DNA of 15,220 bases from Deltaproteobacteria bacterium (GTDB lineage Bacteria > Desulfobacterota > GWC2-55-46 > DRQE01), in assembly GCA_030631875.1 (NCBI GenBank), contig DAOVKH010000009.1, forward strand, positions 1 to 15,220. The letters are read 5' to 3'. The notes beneath the pieces are model-generated. The model was not told the origin of the DNA. It made no database searches and saw only the letters and a program-made list of their open reading frames with translations. Of this stretch, positions 8,111-14,487 are shown in pieces. How positions within the stretch are numbered: position 1 is the first letter of the stretch; every line of letters begins with the position of its first letter. The position numbers and the translations under genes are program-made.

Positions 8111-8521
8111 ATGCTAAAAGAGTCTATACTCAGATATAAAGAAAAGGGCTTTAAATTAACGCCGCAGAGGATTGCGATATTCGAGTACTTAGATGGTAAT
8201 ACCAGCCATCCGAGTGCCGAAGATATCTACAAGGGCGTTAAGGAGAAGTACCCGACGATATCATTTGCAACGGTATACAATACCATCCAGGCCTTACGTG
8301 ACAAGGGAGAGGTTCTGGAGCTTATGATAGACTCCAAGAGGCGTCACTATGACCCTAACGTCTCGCCGCACCACCATACGATATGTATGAAGTGCAATAA
8401 GATAGGTGATATGTTCTTTGATTTCGCCGAGAAGGTTGTGCTTAGAGATGAGCACCTAAGCGGCTTTGAGGTACTTTCGAGTCAGATAAATTTTTACGGA
8501 ACCTGCGGGGACTGTCTATAA
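8111..8521 (+). CDS. perR: Fur-family transcriptional regulator, PerR type
   Basis: The 136-residue length is normal for the family. An N-terminal winged-helix domain (LTPQRIAIFEYL, then TISFATVYNTIQALRDKGEV) is followed by the metal-binding dimerisation domain. Compared with Bacillus subtilis PerR, every ligand is present at a constant offset of four residues: regulatory Fe/Mn site H33, D81, H87, H89, D100 (PerR H37, D85, H91, H93, D104) and structural zinc site C92, C95, C132, C135 (PerR C96, C99, C136, C139). Aspartate at D100 is the PerR-like choice. It should therefore be a metal-dependent repressor that senses peroxide by histidine oxidation (known for the family). No good ribosome site precedes ATG 8111. 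The receiver gene starts 21 bases after its stop, so they are likely co-transcribed. Its targets are not evident; no peroxidase or rubrerythrin gene is in the window. Confidence 0.9.
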   Translation: MLKESILRYKEKGFKLTPQRIAIFEYLDGNTSHPSAEDIYKGVKEKYPTISFATVYNTIQALRDKGEVLELMIDSKRRHYDPNVSPHHHTICMKCNKIGDMFFDFAEKVVLRDEHLSGFEVLSSQINFYGTCGDCL

Positions 8522-8542
8522 AAAATTGAGAGGGGCGTTACA

Positions 8543-8911
8543 TTGAAAGTTCTTATAGTAGAAGATTCGCCAACCATGCGGCAGTTGATAGGCTTCACCC
8601 TTAAGCGTATCAGGGGTATAGAGATAGTAGAGGCCAACGACGGTGTGGACGGGCTTAAGAAGATCTCGGCCGATAAATTCGACTTGATACTTACGGATAT
8701 TAATATGCCGATAATGGACGGCATAAAACTCGTTAGTCTCATAAGGCAGGATCCTAATAACAAGGAAGTTCCCATTGTCGTAATCACTACCGAGGGCGGG
8801 CAGGAAGATAAAGACAGAGCCATGGCTCTTGGTGCTAATTCCTATATAACAAAACCCATACATTCGGTGAGCTTATTGGATACGGCCAAGAAGTTGCTGA
8901 AGCTGGCCTGA
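8543..8911 (+). CDS. CheY-like single-domain response regulator (first)
   Basis: A complete 122-residue stand-alone receiver. Visible residues are acidic pocket E7/D8 (VEDSPTMRQ), phospho-acceptor D52 (LTDINMPIMDG), T82 (ITTEGG) and K104 (YITKPI). The MKVLIVEDSPTMRQLI start and ITTEGG text are close to CheY proteins that serve chemotaxis kinases, so it is the best candidate in the window for a true CheY. There is no output domain; it would act by protein binding. The start is TTG 8543, supported by GAGAGGGG (8528-8535) 7 bases upstream. It follows perR by 21 bases and is followed by a strong hairpin region. Confidence 0.93.
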   Translation: MKVLIVEDSPTMRQLIGFTLKRIRGIEIVEANDGVDGLKKISADKFDLILTDINMPIMDGIKLVSLIRQDPNNKEVPIVVITTEGGQEDKDRAMALGANSYITKPIHSVSLLDTAKKLLKLA

Positions 8912-8920
8912 TCCGGATTG

Positions 8921-8966
8921 TCTCTACCCGTAGAGAAGGCAGGCTTTTCTTCACAAGCCGGTCTTC
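8921..8966 (+). terminator. Tandem hairpins after the first receiver gene, probable weak terminator or attenuator
   Basis: Two hairpins lie just after the stop at 8911. The first is a perfect six-pair stem, TCTCTA CCCG TAGAGA (8921-8936). The second pairs 8935-8946 with 8955-8966 (GAAGGCAGGCTT with AAGCCGGTCTTC; 12 positions, one mismatch and one G-T pair, 8-base loop). The second is followed by only ATTT, and a T7 run (8980-8986) comes 14 bases later, so it is not a textbook terminator. The stems overlap at 8935-8936, so they partly exclude each other. Confidence 0.45.
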
Positions 8967-8979
8967 ATTTGGTTTAAAG

Positions 8980-9010
8980 TTTTTTTAAAAAAGATAAGTC
9001 TGTATTTAAT
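8980..9010 (+). promoter_or_regulatory. AT-rich promoter-like segment before the second receiver gene
   Basis: A run of seven T and six A (8980-8992) is followed by TGTATTTAAT (9001-9010), which contains a TTTAAT or TATTTA -10-like element. No clear -35 box is seen. The A/T run could act as an upstream or bend element. It lies between the hairpins and ATG 9050, where a new transcript for the receiver-MCP-HEAT2-CheR2 genes would be expected. The call rests on position and composition. Confidence 0.3.
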
Positions 9011-9049
9011 ATTAGCTGCACTCGAAATTAAGCGGAAAGGTATTCTTTA

Positions 9050-9421
9050 ATGAGATCGATACTCGTAGTTGATGATGACGTCAGGCACGATAAGATGATG
9101 AGCTTTCTTCTAATATCAAAGGGCTTTGAGGTCGAGTACGCCCTATCCGGAAAAGAAGCACTTGAAAAACTTAAGAATGGAACGATAGTGCCTCCGAATC
9201 TAATACTCCTCGATATAATGATGCCCCAGATGGACGGGATGGAGACTCTTGCGGAGCTTAAGAGAGACGATGCCTTAAAGGCCATACCTGTCATAATGCT
9301 GACGGCTGTGGCGGATCCCGAGAAAAAGGAGAAGGTTTTATCCATAGGGGCAGATGATTATATCTCAAAGCCTTTCAGCCCTTCTAACCTGATAGAAAGA
9401 ATCAATAAAGTCCTTGGTTAA
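9050..9421 (+). CDS. CheY-like single-domain response regulator (second)
   Basis: A complete 123-residue receiver with D8/D9 (VVDDDVRHD), phospho-acceptor D55 (LILLDIMMPQMDG), T85 (VIMLTAV) and K107 (DDYISKPF). The LDIMMPQMDG and ADDYISKPF text is closer to general OmpR/PleD-like receivers than to flagellar CheY. It has no output domain. ATG 9050 has GGAAAGG (9034-9040) 9 bases upstream. Its stop is 17 bases before the MCP start, so the two are surely co-transcribed, and it may be the dedicated output or phosphate sink for that receptor. It is distinct in sequence from the receivers at 8543 and 14084. Confidence 0.92.
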   Translation: MRSILVVDDDVRHDKMMSFLLISKGFEVEYALSGKEALEKLKNGTIVPPNLILLDIMMPQMDGMETLAELKRDDALKAIPVIMLTAVADPEKKEKVLSIGADDYISKPFSPSNLIERINKVLG

Positions 9422-9438
9422 GCGAATAGGGGTAAGGT

Positions 9439-11085
9439 ATGTTTGAGCGTATATCTGCCAATAGTCTTTTATTGCAGACTCTGATATTAATTATAGGCTT
9501 GCTCGTCCTTCTATTTACGCGGGTCTTTATTGAGATAGTCTTAGTTGATACGATACTTATAGCTATCCTCTTTGCAGTTGTAATATCATCGTTTTATATT
9601 CAACGCCTGCGCGCGCAACGTGCGATAGATAAGGCCTCTATTTCCGTTGGTGACGCCGTATATGCGGAAAAACTCGGAACCAACATTAACCGTGCCGATG
9701 AAGTCTTAGCGGCTCTGGTAGGCGACATGGTTGTCTCTGTAAGAGGGCTTGTAATGCCTCTTGACAGCATAGTTAAATATACCCGCACTATCGCATCAAA
9801 ATCCCAACAGATTTCCCTTGGCACAGACGCGCAGTCCTTCTCTCTCCATGAGACGGCGACCTCCATAGAGGGTATATCTGAATCCATCAGGAAGCTCGTA
9901 GACAGGGTCGAAAGACTCCATCCCAACGTCGAAAAGGCCACCTCTTCCATACTTGAGATGGTCGATTCAAATAAGAAGATAAGCTACTCCACCCAGGAAT
10001 TGCTGTCGAGTGTCAGGGACGTATCAGATAATATTGACGGCATGGTGACCTCTGTTGCCGGTATGCGCAAGAACTTTGGGGAGTTAAGCGAGTCTTCAAA
10101 GACCACTTCGGACGCGGTGGAGCGGATAGATGCTTCTATAAAGGAGATAGAGAGTAACGCCAGGGATTCATTTGAACTCTCAGAGCTTGTTCATAAGGAC
10201 GCAGAGCTTGGTGTCGCGGCGACCGACAAGACTATAGATGGCATGAAGCGCATTAAGGAGATAGTCGTTGAGTCGGCCGGCGTTGTACAGCGTCTCGGTG
10301 AAAAGTCCGGCGAGGTCGGCGATATAATCAATGTTATAAATGAGATTACCGACAGGACAAACTTACTTGCCTTAAATGCCTCTATCATCGCCGCGCAGGC
10401 CGGTGAAGAGGGTATGGCGTTTGCCGTTGTAGCCGATGAGATAAAGAGGCTTGCCGAGCAGACGGCACAATCCACGGTAGAGATATCGGATCTTATAAGA
10501 GGTATACAATCGATGGTTGAGGATGTCGTGCAGGCAACCGAGATGGGTACGTGGAGTGCCGAGGAAGGCGTGCAGGTCTCAAAGGAGGCCGGCGAGGCAC
10601 TAAGGAAGATACTCGACAGTACGGCTAAGTCTTCTGAGATGTCCAAGCACATTGCAAGCTCTACCGAGGAGCAGTCAATGGAGGCAAGGATGGTCTTAAA
10701 GGCCATAGGTGAAGAGGTTAGATTCATCCAGAGTGTTTCAAAGGCTATGGACGGCCATGCCGAACAAAGCAATAAGGTGCGTAGTGTTACTAAGCGCATG
10801 TTGGCGATTACCCAAGACGTTACAGCCGCCAATATGGAGCAGGAGAAGGCAAACGCATACGTAACCAAGGTAATAGAGGATGTTAAGTCCATGGTCGAGC
10901 AGATGTTTGAGATAGCCAGAGACCAGAGGAGTGATAGCGAACAGATACTTCAGGCTATAGAAATAATAGAGTACATCTCTACTGAAAACATTAAGGCGAT
11001 AAAGGATCTCGCCGAGGGTACCGACGAACTTAAGGAAAAGATAGAAGATTTTGACTCAGGTTTCCAAAATATAGGATTTAAGTGA
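9439..11085 (+). CDS. Methyl-accepting chemotaxis protein with two membrane segments and no evident sensor domain
   Basis: The 548-residue protein begins with two closely spaced hydrophobic helices (about 9-30 and 33-54), leaving only a very short loop outside the membrane. Residues ~55-105 (with GDAVYAEKL, then ADEVLAALVGDM) resemble a degenerate HAMP. The rest is a long coiled coil whose hairpin tip is at about 300-345: ITDRTNLLALNASIIAAQAGEEGMAFAVVADEIKRLAEQT-type text, the region that binds CheA and CheW. The tip has Ile-Ile and Gln where classic enterobacterial receptors have Glu and Arg ('AAIEAARAG'), a variant I know from deltaproteobacterial MCPs. The C-terminus (…FDSGFQNIGFK) carries no NWETF-like pentapeptide for CheR docking. 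Input must come through the membrane helices, the cytoplasmic region or partner proteins. ATG 9439 has AGGGG (9428-9432) 6 bases upstream. Confidence 0.92.
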   Translation: MFERISANSLLLQTLILIIGLLVLLFTRVFIEIVLVDTILIAILFAVVISSFYIQRLRAQRAIDKASISVGDAVYAEKLGTNINRADEVLAALVGDMVVSVRGLVMPLDSIVKYTRTIASKSQQISLGTDAQSFSLHETATSIEGISESIRKLVDRVERLHPNVEKATSSILEMVDSNKKISYSTQELLSSVRDVSDNIDGMVTSVAGMRKNFGELSESSKTTSDAVERIDASIKEIESNARDSFELSELVHKDAELGVAATDKTIDGMKRIKEIVVESAGVVQRLGEKSGEVGDIINVINEITDRTNLLALNASIIAAQAGEEGMAFAVVADEIKRLAEQTAQSTVEISDLIRGIQSMVEDVVQATEMGTWSAEEGVQVSKEAGEALRKILDSTAKSSEMSKHIASSTEEQSMEARMVLKAIGEEVRFIQSVSKAMDGHAEQSNKVRSVTKRMLAITQDVTAANMEQEKANAYVTKVIEDVKSMVEQMFEIARDQRSDSEQILQAIEIIEYISTENIKAIKDLAEGTDELKEKIEDFDSGFQNIGFK

Positions 11086-11136
11086 TATACTTACTTTAAT
11101 AGGGCAAGGTATGAATCACTTACATAAGTGTATAAT
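11079..11136 (+). promoter_or_regulatory. Candidate promoter and paired-palindrome operator before HEAT2
   Basis: The 73-base gap between MCP and HEAT2 holds a perfect TATAAT (11131-11136), directly preceded by the perfect palindrome CACTTA CA TAAGTG (11117-11130). A second inverted repeat with the same ACTTA/TAAGT half-sites, TAAGT GATAT ACTTA (11079-11093), overlaps the MCP stop codon. The centres are about 37 bases apart. Such an arrangement abutting a -10 box would suit a repressor site. No good -35 box is seen, and the binding protein is unknown. Confidence 0.4.
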
Positions 11137-11158
11137 TTAATAAAAACTTGGAGGATGT

Positions 11159-13162
11159 ATGGGGCTTCGTGATGTTATAAATAATCTTCACAGCGACAAT
11201 GAGTTTAAGAGAAGGGATGCGTGCCGTGAACTCGCCGATATAGGGGCCGAGGAGGGGATTCAGCCCTTGATAAATGCCTTTGGCGATGATAGCTGGCTCG
11301 TACGCGAATCTGCCGTAGAGGCTCTTATAAAGATAGGCGGCGAGAGGAAGATGCCGCTCCTTATAAGTGTTCTCAAGGATGAGGATGCCAGGGTTAGAAG
11401 CTCTGCCGTAGAGATACTCACAGGGCTCGGCGAGAAGGTTCTGCCAACTGTATTTGAGGCACTCCACAATGATGAGGAGAATATAGTCAGGTATGCGGCC
11501 GACGTCCTCGGCGATATCGGTGATAAGAAGTCCGTCGATAACCTCTTGAAGGCCTTAGAGCATCCATCGGAGGATGTCCTGTACTATGTAATTCAGGCTC
11601 TCGGTAAGATTGGCGACGTGAAGGCCGTTGAGCCGCTACTTGGATTCCTCGACCGTGATATGTGGATACAGAGTGCTACCGTAGAGGCTCTTGGCCTGAT
11701 TGGTGACGACCGCGCAGCACCTCGTTTGATAGAGTTGTTGGCGACCGATACCTTCATCAAGGCTCAGGTGGCAGAGGCCGTAAGCAGAGTCTCTGATTCT
11801 TCGGCCATACCGGCACTGATGAGTTCGCTCGGCAATGAGAACGAAGAGCTTAATAATTCTGTCATAAAGGCAATCGTAACTATAAAGAGCAGAATGACTC
11901 CACCTTATGATATTCCTGCAGATTATGAGGTAAATAAGGACGTAGTCATATCGGCGTGTCTGACGGCGTTGACCTCAGGCAAGGCTGATGTTGCCAAGGC
12001 CGCGGCTATAGTGCTTGGCTGGCTTAAGGCTGAGGCGGCACTTGCGCCACTTGCGGAGAAACTCTCCGATGAGGATGAGGCTTTAAGCACTACGGCAAAG
12101 AGTGCCATAGTTGAGATAGGTAAGGCGGCGGTTCCAAAGCTCTCGAACCTCTTAACGATACCTTATAAGCGTGCCAGACTCCTCTCCATAGAGGCTATCG
12201 GAGATATAGGAGATAAGCAGGGTGGTGAAGATACACTCATACCTTTGCTCTTGGAGGAAGATGATGATTTAAGGCGTGCCGCAGTCTTGGCCGTCGGTAA
12301 GCTTAAGATAGAGAGTGCCCTGGATTCTTTGCTCGGTCTATTGGACGACCCTTCTGATTCGGTAAGGCAGGCCGTTGTTCAGTCGCTTGGTACTTACGAT
12401 AAGAGTGACCATATATTCGAAAAACTCGTCGATAACTTAAGGTCGGTCTCTCCGGCACTGAGGAAGTCTTCGGCTGAGGTTATGGGGCTGGTGGGCGAGA
12501 GTAGAGGTATAGGTTACTTGGAGGGGCTACTGAAGGACCCCGATAGCGGCGTTAAGCAGACGGCGGTATTCGCACTCGCTAAGATAGAGGATATAAAGAT
12601 AGGTTCTTTGCCGGTTATGCTCCTTGGCAGTGATGACCCTGTGCTCAGAAAGTCCGCCAGTATCGTCATGGGCGAGCTTAAAGATAAGCGTGCCGTTGAG
12701 CCGTTATCGCTCACACTATTGAAGGATGAGAATATGTGGGTCAGGTATCACGCGGCCGTATCACTTGGAAGTATCGGTGACGAACGTGCCGTCGAACCAC
12801 TCTTGAGTTCCTTAAAGGATTCTGTCGGAGCGGTGAAGGTTGCTTCCATGAGGGCACTCGGTCTCTTGAAGATAACTACCGGTGAAGTTCTCGATGCCTT
12901 GATCTCGCTTATAGAAGATGTAGATGACGACGTCAGGCGCGCCCTTGCCGAAGAGTTGGCCTTCTTTGAAGATAAAAAGTCTGTAGAGGCTTTAAGTCAG
13001 ATGATAGAGGACTCCTCATGGCAGGTTAGAGAGGCGGCCGTATTGTCTATAGGCAAGGTAGGTGGCAAGGCCTCTATTAAATGTGTAGAGACTTTGATAG
13101 ACGATGAAAATCAGTTTGTACGGGAGGCCGCGGAGAAGGTTCTCTCTTCTCTTAAGGAATAA
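11159..13162 (+). CDS. HEAT-repeat solenoid protein, second copy (HEAT2)
   Basis: This 667-residue protein has roughly 20 PBS-lyase-like HEAT repeats throughout. The pattern is very regular ('D....VR..A..ALG.IGD..AVEPLL..L'), for example at residues 77-110, 140-175 and the run ending at 667. It is cytoplasmic, with no signal peptide or enzymatic motif. It aligns end to end with HEAT1: SSAVEILTGLGEKVLPT (81-97) and AADVLGDIGDKKSVDNLL (113-130) match HEAT1 85-101 and 117-134, and both have an irregular segment near residue 245 (TPPYDIPADYE here). The DNA sequences differ clearly, so this is an old duplication and not an assembly repeat. GGAGG (11150-11154) lies 4 bases before ATG 11159. Its TAA shares a base with the ATG of cheR2 (TAATG), so translation of the two is coupled. 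This tight link suggests that HEAT2 and CheR2 act together (inference). Confidence 0.92.
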   Translation: MGLRDVINNLHSDNEFKRRDACRELADIGAEEGIQPLINAFGDDSWLVRESAVEALIKIGGERKMPLLISVLKDEDARVRSSAVEILTGLGEKVLPTVFEALHNDEENIVRYAADVLGDIGDKKSVDNLLKALEHPSEDVLYYVIQALGKIGDVKAVEPLLGFLDRDMWIQSATVEALGLIGDDRAAPRLIELLATDTFIKAQVAEAVSRVSDSSAIPALMSSLGNENEELNNSVIKAIVTIKSRMTPPYDIPADYEVNKDVVISACLTALTSGKADVAKAAAIVLGWLKAEAALAPLAEKLSDEDEALSTTAKSAIVEIGKAAVPKLSNLLTIPYKRARLLSIEAIGDIGDKQGGEDTLIPLLLEEDDDLRRAAVLAVGKLKIESALDSLLGLLDDPSDSVRQAVVQSLGTYDKSDHIFEKLVDNLRSVSPALRKSSAEVMGLVGESRGIGYLEGLLKDPDSGVKQTAVFALAKIEDIKIGSLPVMLLGSDDPVLRKSASIVMGELKDKRAVEPLSLTLLKDENMWVRYHAAVSLGSIGDERAVEPLLSSLKDSVGAVKVASMRALGLLKITTGEVLDALISLIEDVDDDVRRALAEELAFFEDKKSVEALSQMIEDSSWQVREAAVLSIGKVGGKASIKCVETLIDDENQFVREAAEKVLSSLKE

Positions 13163-14016
13163 TGTTCGATAAATCTAATGATATAGAGCTTAAAGATTTT
13201 CTTTTGATAAGGGATCTTATAGAGGCAAGGTCAGGTATTCGCGTAAGAGATTCGAGGAAGGATTACCTCGGTTACAGGGTGCGGGAGCGCATGAGCGCTA
13301 CCGGCATAGTTGACTTTGAGGAGTATTACTTCTTCTTAAAGTACAGTTCCGGCGATGCCGGTGAGTTTCAATTACTCATGAACCTCGTTACCGTTCAGGA
13401 GACCTGTTTTTACAGAAATACGGATCAGCTCAGGAGCTTTCAGGATATAATCCTCAGGGGGATTGTAGATAGAAAGAAGGCCGAGGGCAGTAACCATATT
13501 AAGGTCTGGAGTGCGGCGTCTTCCACCGGTGAAGAGGCTCTGACACTGGCGATGATAATCAACGAAACGCTGGATTTTCCAAATGCCTGGCGGGTAGAGA
13601 TACTCGGAACCGACATATCCACACGGGCCGTTGATCTCTGCAGAAAAGGCATCTATCCCAAGGAGCGTTTCGACAACCTTCCCAAGGATAAGTTGGCAAA
13701 GTACTTTGATGTTGTAGAAGGCGGCTATAGGGCAAAGCGTATACTCAGCGATATGATAAGCTTTGAACACTTTAATCTGATCAAGGATATTGACTCTGTA
13801 AGGGTGCCGCGCCTTAAGAATATGGACGTAATCTTCTGTAGGAATGTTTTTATATATTTTCCACAGGAGACGCAGCAGGCTATAGCTTCAAAGTTTTTGG
13901 AACTTCTCGTTCCCGAGGGGCATCTCCTTCTCGGTAATGCCGAGAGCGTGGATATACGTAAAGTTCCATTTATCATGACATTTTTACCGGGGGGAATGAT
14001 ATACCAGAAGGTATAA
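13162..14016 (+). CDS. cheR: CheR-type protein methyltransferase (second copy, partly divergent motifs)
   Basis: This 284-residue protein has the full CheR layout: a helical N-terminal domain (about 8-75), then VTVQETCFYRN (76-86), the SAM motif VWSAASSTGEEALTLAM (115-131), ILGTDIS (147-153), VIFCRNVFIYF (223-233) and HLLLGNAESV (254-263). Compared with CheR1 and the usual family text, 'NET' has become 'QET', 'SAGCSTGEEPY' has become 'SAASSTGEEAL' and 'GHSES' has become 'GNAES'. The glycine-rich loop core STGEE and CRN are kept, so SAM binding is likely, but substrate or rate may differ. It starts on the last base of the HEAT2 stop codon (TAATG) and has no separate ribosome site, so it depends on HEAT2 translation. 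It probably methylates a receptor, perhaps the adjacent MCP, but another target is possible. Confidence 0.92.
   Translation: MFDKSNDIELKDFLLIRDLIEARSGIRVRDSRKDYLGYRVRERMSATGIVDFEEYYFFLKYSSGDAGEFQLLMNLVTVQETCFYRNTDQLRSFQDIILRGIVDRKKAEGSNHIKVWSAASSTGEEALTLAMIINETLDFPNAWRVEILGTDISTRAVDLCRKGIYPKERFDNLPKDKLAKYFDVVEGGYRAKRILSDMISFEHFNLIKDIDSVRVPRLKNMDVIFCRNVFIYFPQETQQAIASKFLELLVPEGHLLLGNAESVDIRKVPFIMTFLPGGMIYQKV
14000..14015 (+). terminator. Short hairpin at the end of cheR2, weak terminator candidate
   Basis: A perfect six-pair stem with a tetraloop, TATACC AGAA GGTATA, covers the last codons and the first base pair of the stop codon of cheR2. It is followed by AT-rich sequence (ATTTAAATATTTT), not a pure T run. 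It may reduce read-through into the next receiver gene, which has its own promoter-like sequence, but the stem is short and AT-rich. Confidence 0.3.
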
Positions 14017-14029
14017 TTTAAATATTTTC

Positions 14030-14038
14030 TGCTATAAT
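14030..14038 (+). promoter_or_regulatory. Extended -10 promoter before the third receiver and cheA
   Basis: TGCTATAAT is a perfect extended -10 (TGn plus TATAAT) at 14030-14038. No clear -35 box is present, which extended -10 promoters can tolerate. The ATG of the receiver is 45 bases after the -10 and has a strong ribosome site, AGGAAGGAG (14066-14074), 9 bases upstream. This promoter would drive the receiver and cheA. Confidence 0.55.
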
Positions 14039-14083
14039 TTTTATGTGTAGCGGAGATATACTATTAGGAAGGAGTTATTTAGA

Positions 14084-14452
14084 ATGTCGAAGAAGATACT
14101 TAGCGCGGAAGATTCTCCAGCAACACAAAAATTTATAAGTTTTACTTTAAAGTACAAAGGCTATGAGGTCGTCGTTGCCAATGACGGAATAGAGGCCTTG
14201 GAAAAGCTCTCTCAGGAAACATTCGATCTTGTAATCCTTGATATAATGATGCCGAGGATGAATGGCTTGGAGGTCTTAAAGGAGATAAAGACAAAGACAC
14301 CTTACAAAGACCTTCCCATACTCATGCTGACGAGCGAAAAAGGTGATGCCGACAGAAAAGAGGCTATGAGCCTTGGAGCTTCAAACTTTTTAACAAAACC
14401 CTTTCAGCCGCCTGAGCTTATAAGTGCCGTTGAAAGTGCGCTTGGTGAATAA
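14084..14452 (+). CDS. CheY-like single-domain response regulator (third), next to cheA
   Basis: A complete 122-residue receiver. It has E9/D10 (SAEDSPATQKF), phospho-acceptor D53 (VILDIMMPRMNG), T83 (LMLTSEKGD) and K105 (FLTKPF). The SAEDSPATQK start is typical of CheY-like proteins that share an operon with cheA in deltaproteobacterial chemosensory clusters (family impression). It has no output domain. It lies 35 bases before cheA, with T-rich sequence (T7 at 14453-14460) between. Co-transcription with cheA is likely, making it the most probable direct partner of this kinase by position, while the receiver at 8543 is closest to classic CheY by sequence. Confidence 0.93.
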   Translation: MSKKILSAEDSPATQKFISFTLKYKGYEVVVANDGIEALEKLSQETFDLVILDIMMPRMNGLEVLKEIKTKTPYKDLPILMLTSEKGDADRKEAMSLGASNFLTKPFQPPELISAVESALGE

Positions 14453-14487
14453 TTTTTTTAAGCATTCTAAAGGTCAGGAGTAGTTAA

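Noticed and set aside
1231..13162. Assembly duplication or DNA-level repeat from the two HEAT genes
   Set aside because: The proteins are collinear but the nucleotide sequences and lengths differ clearly (605 and 667 residues), so this is an old paralogy and not a recent or artificial repeat.
14422..14460. Terminator between the third receiver and cheA
   Set aside because: The stem AAGTGC/GCGCTT is short, has a long loop, and is about 9 bases away from the T7 run; the two genes are only 35 bases apart and read as an operon.
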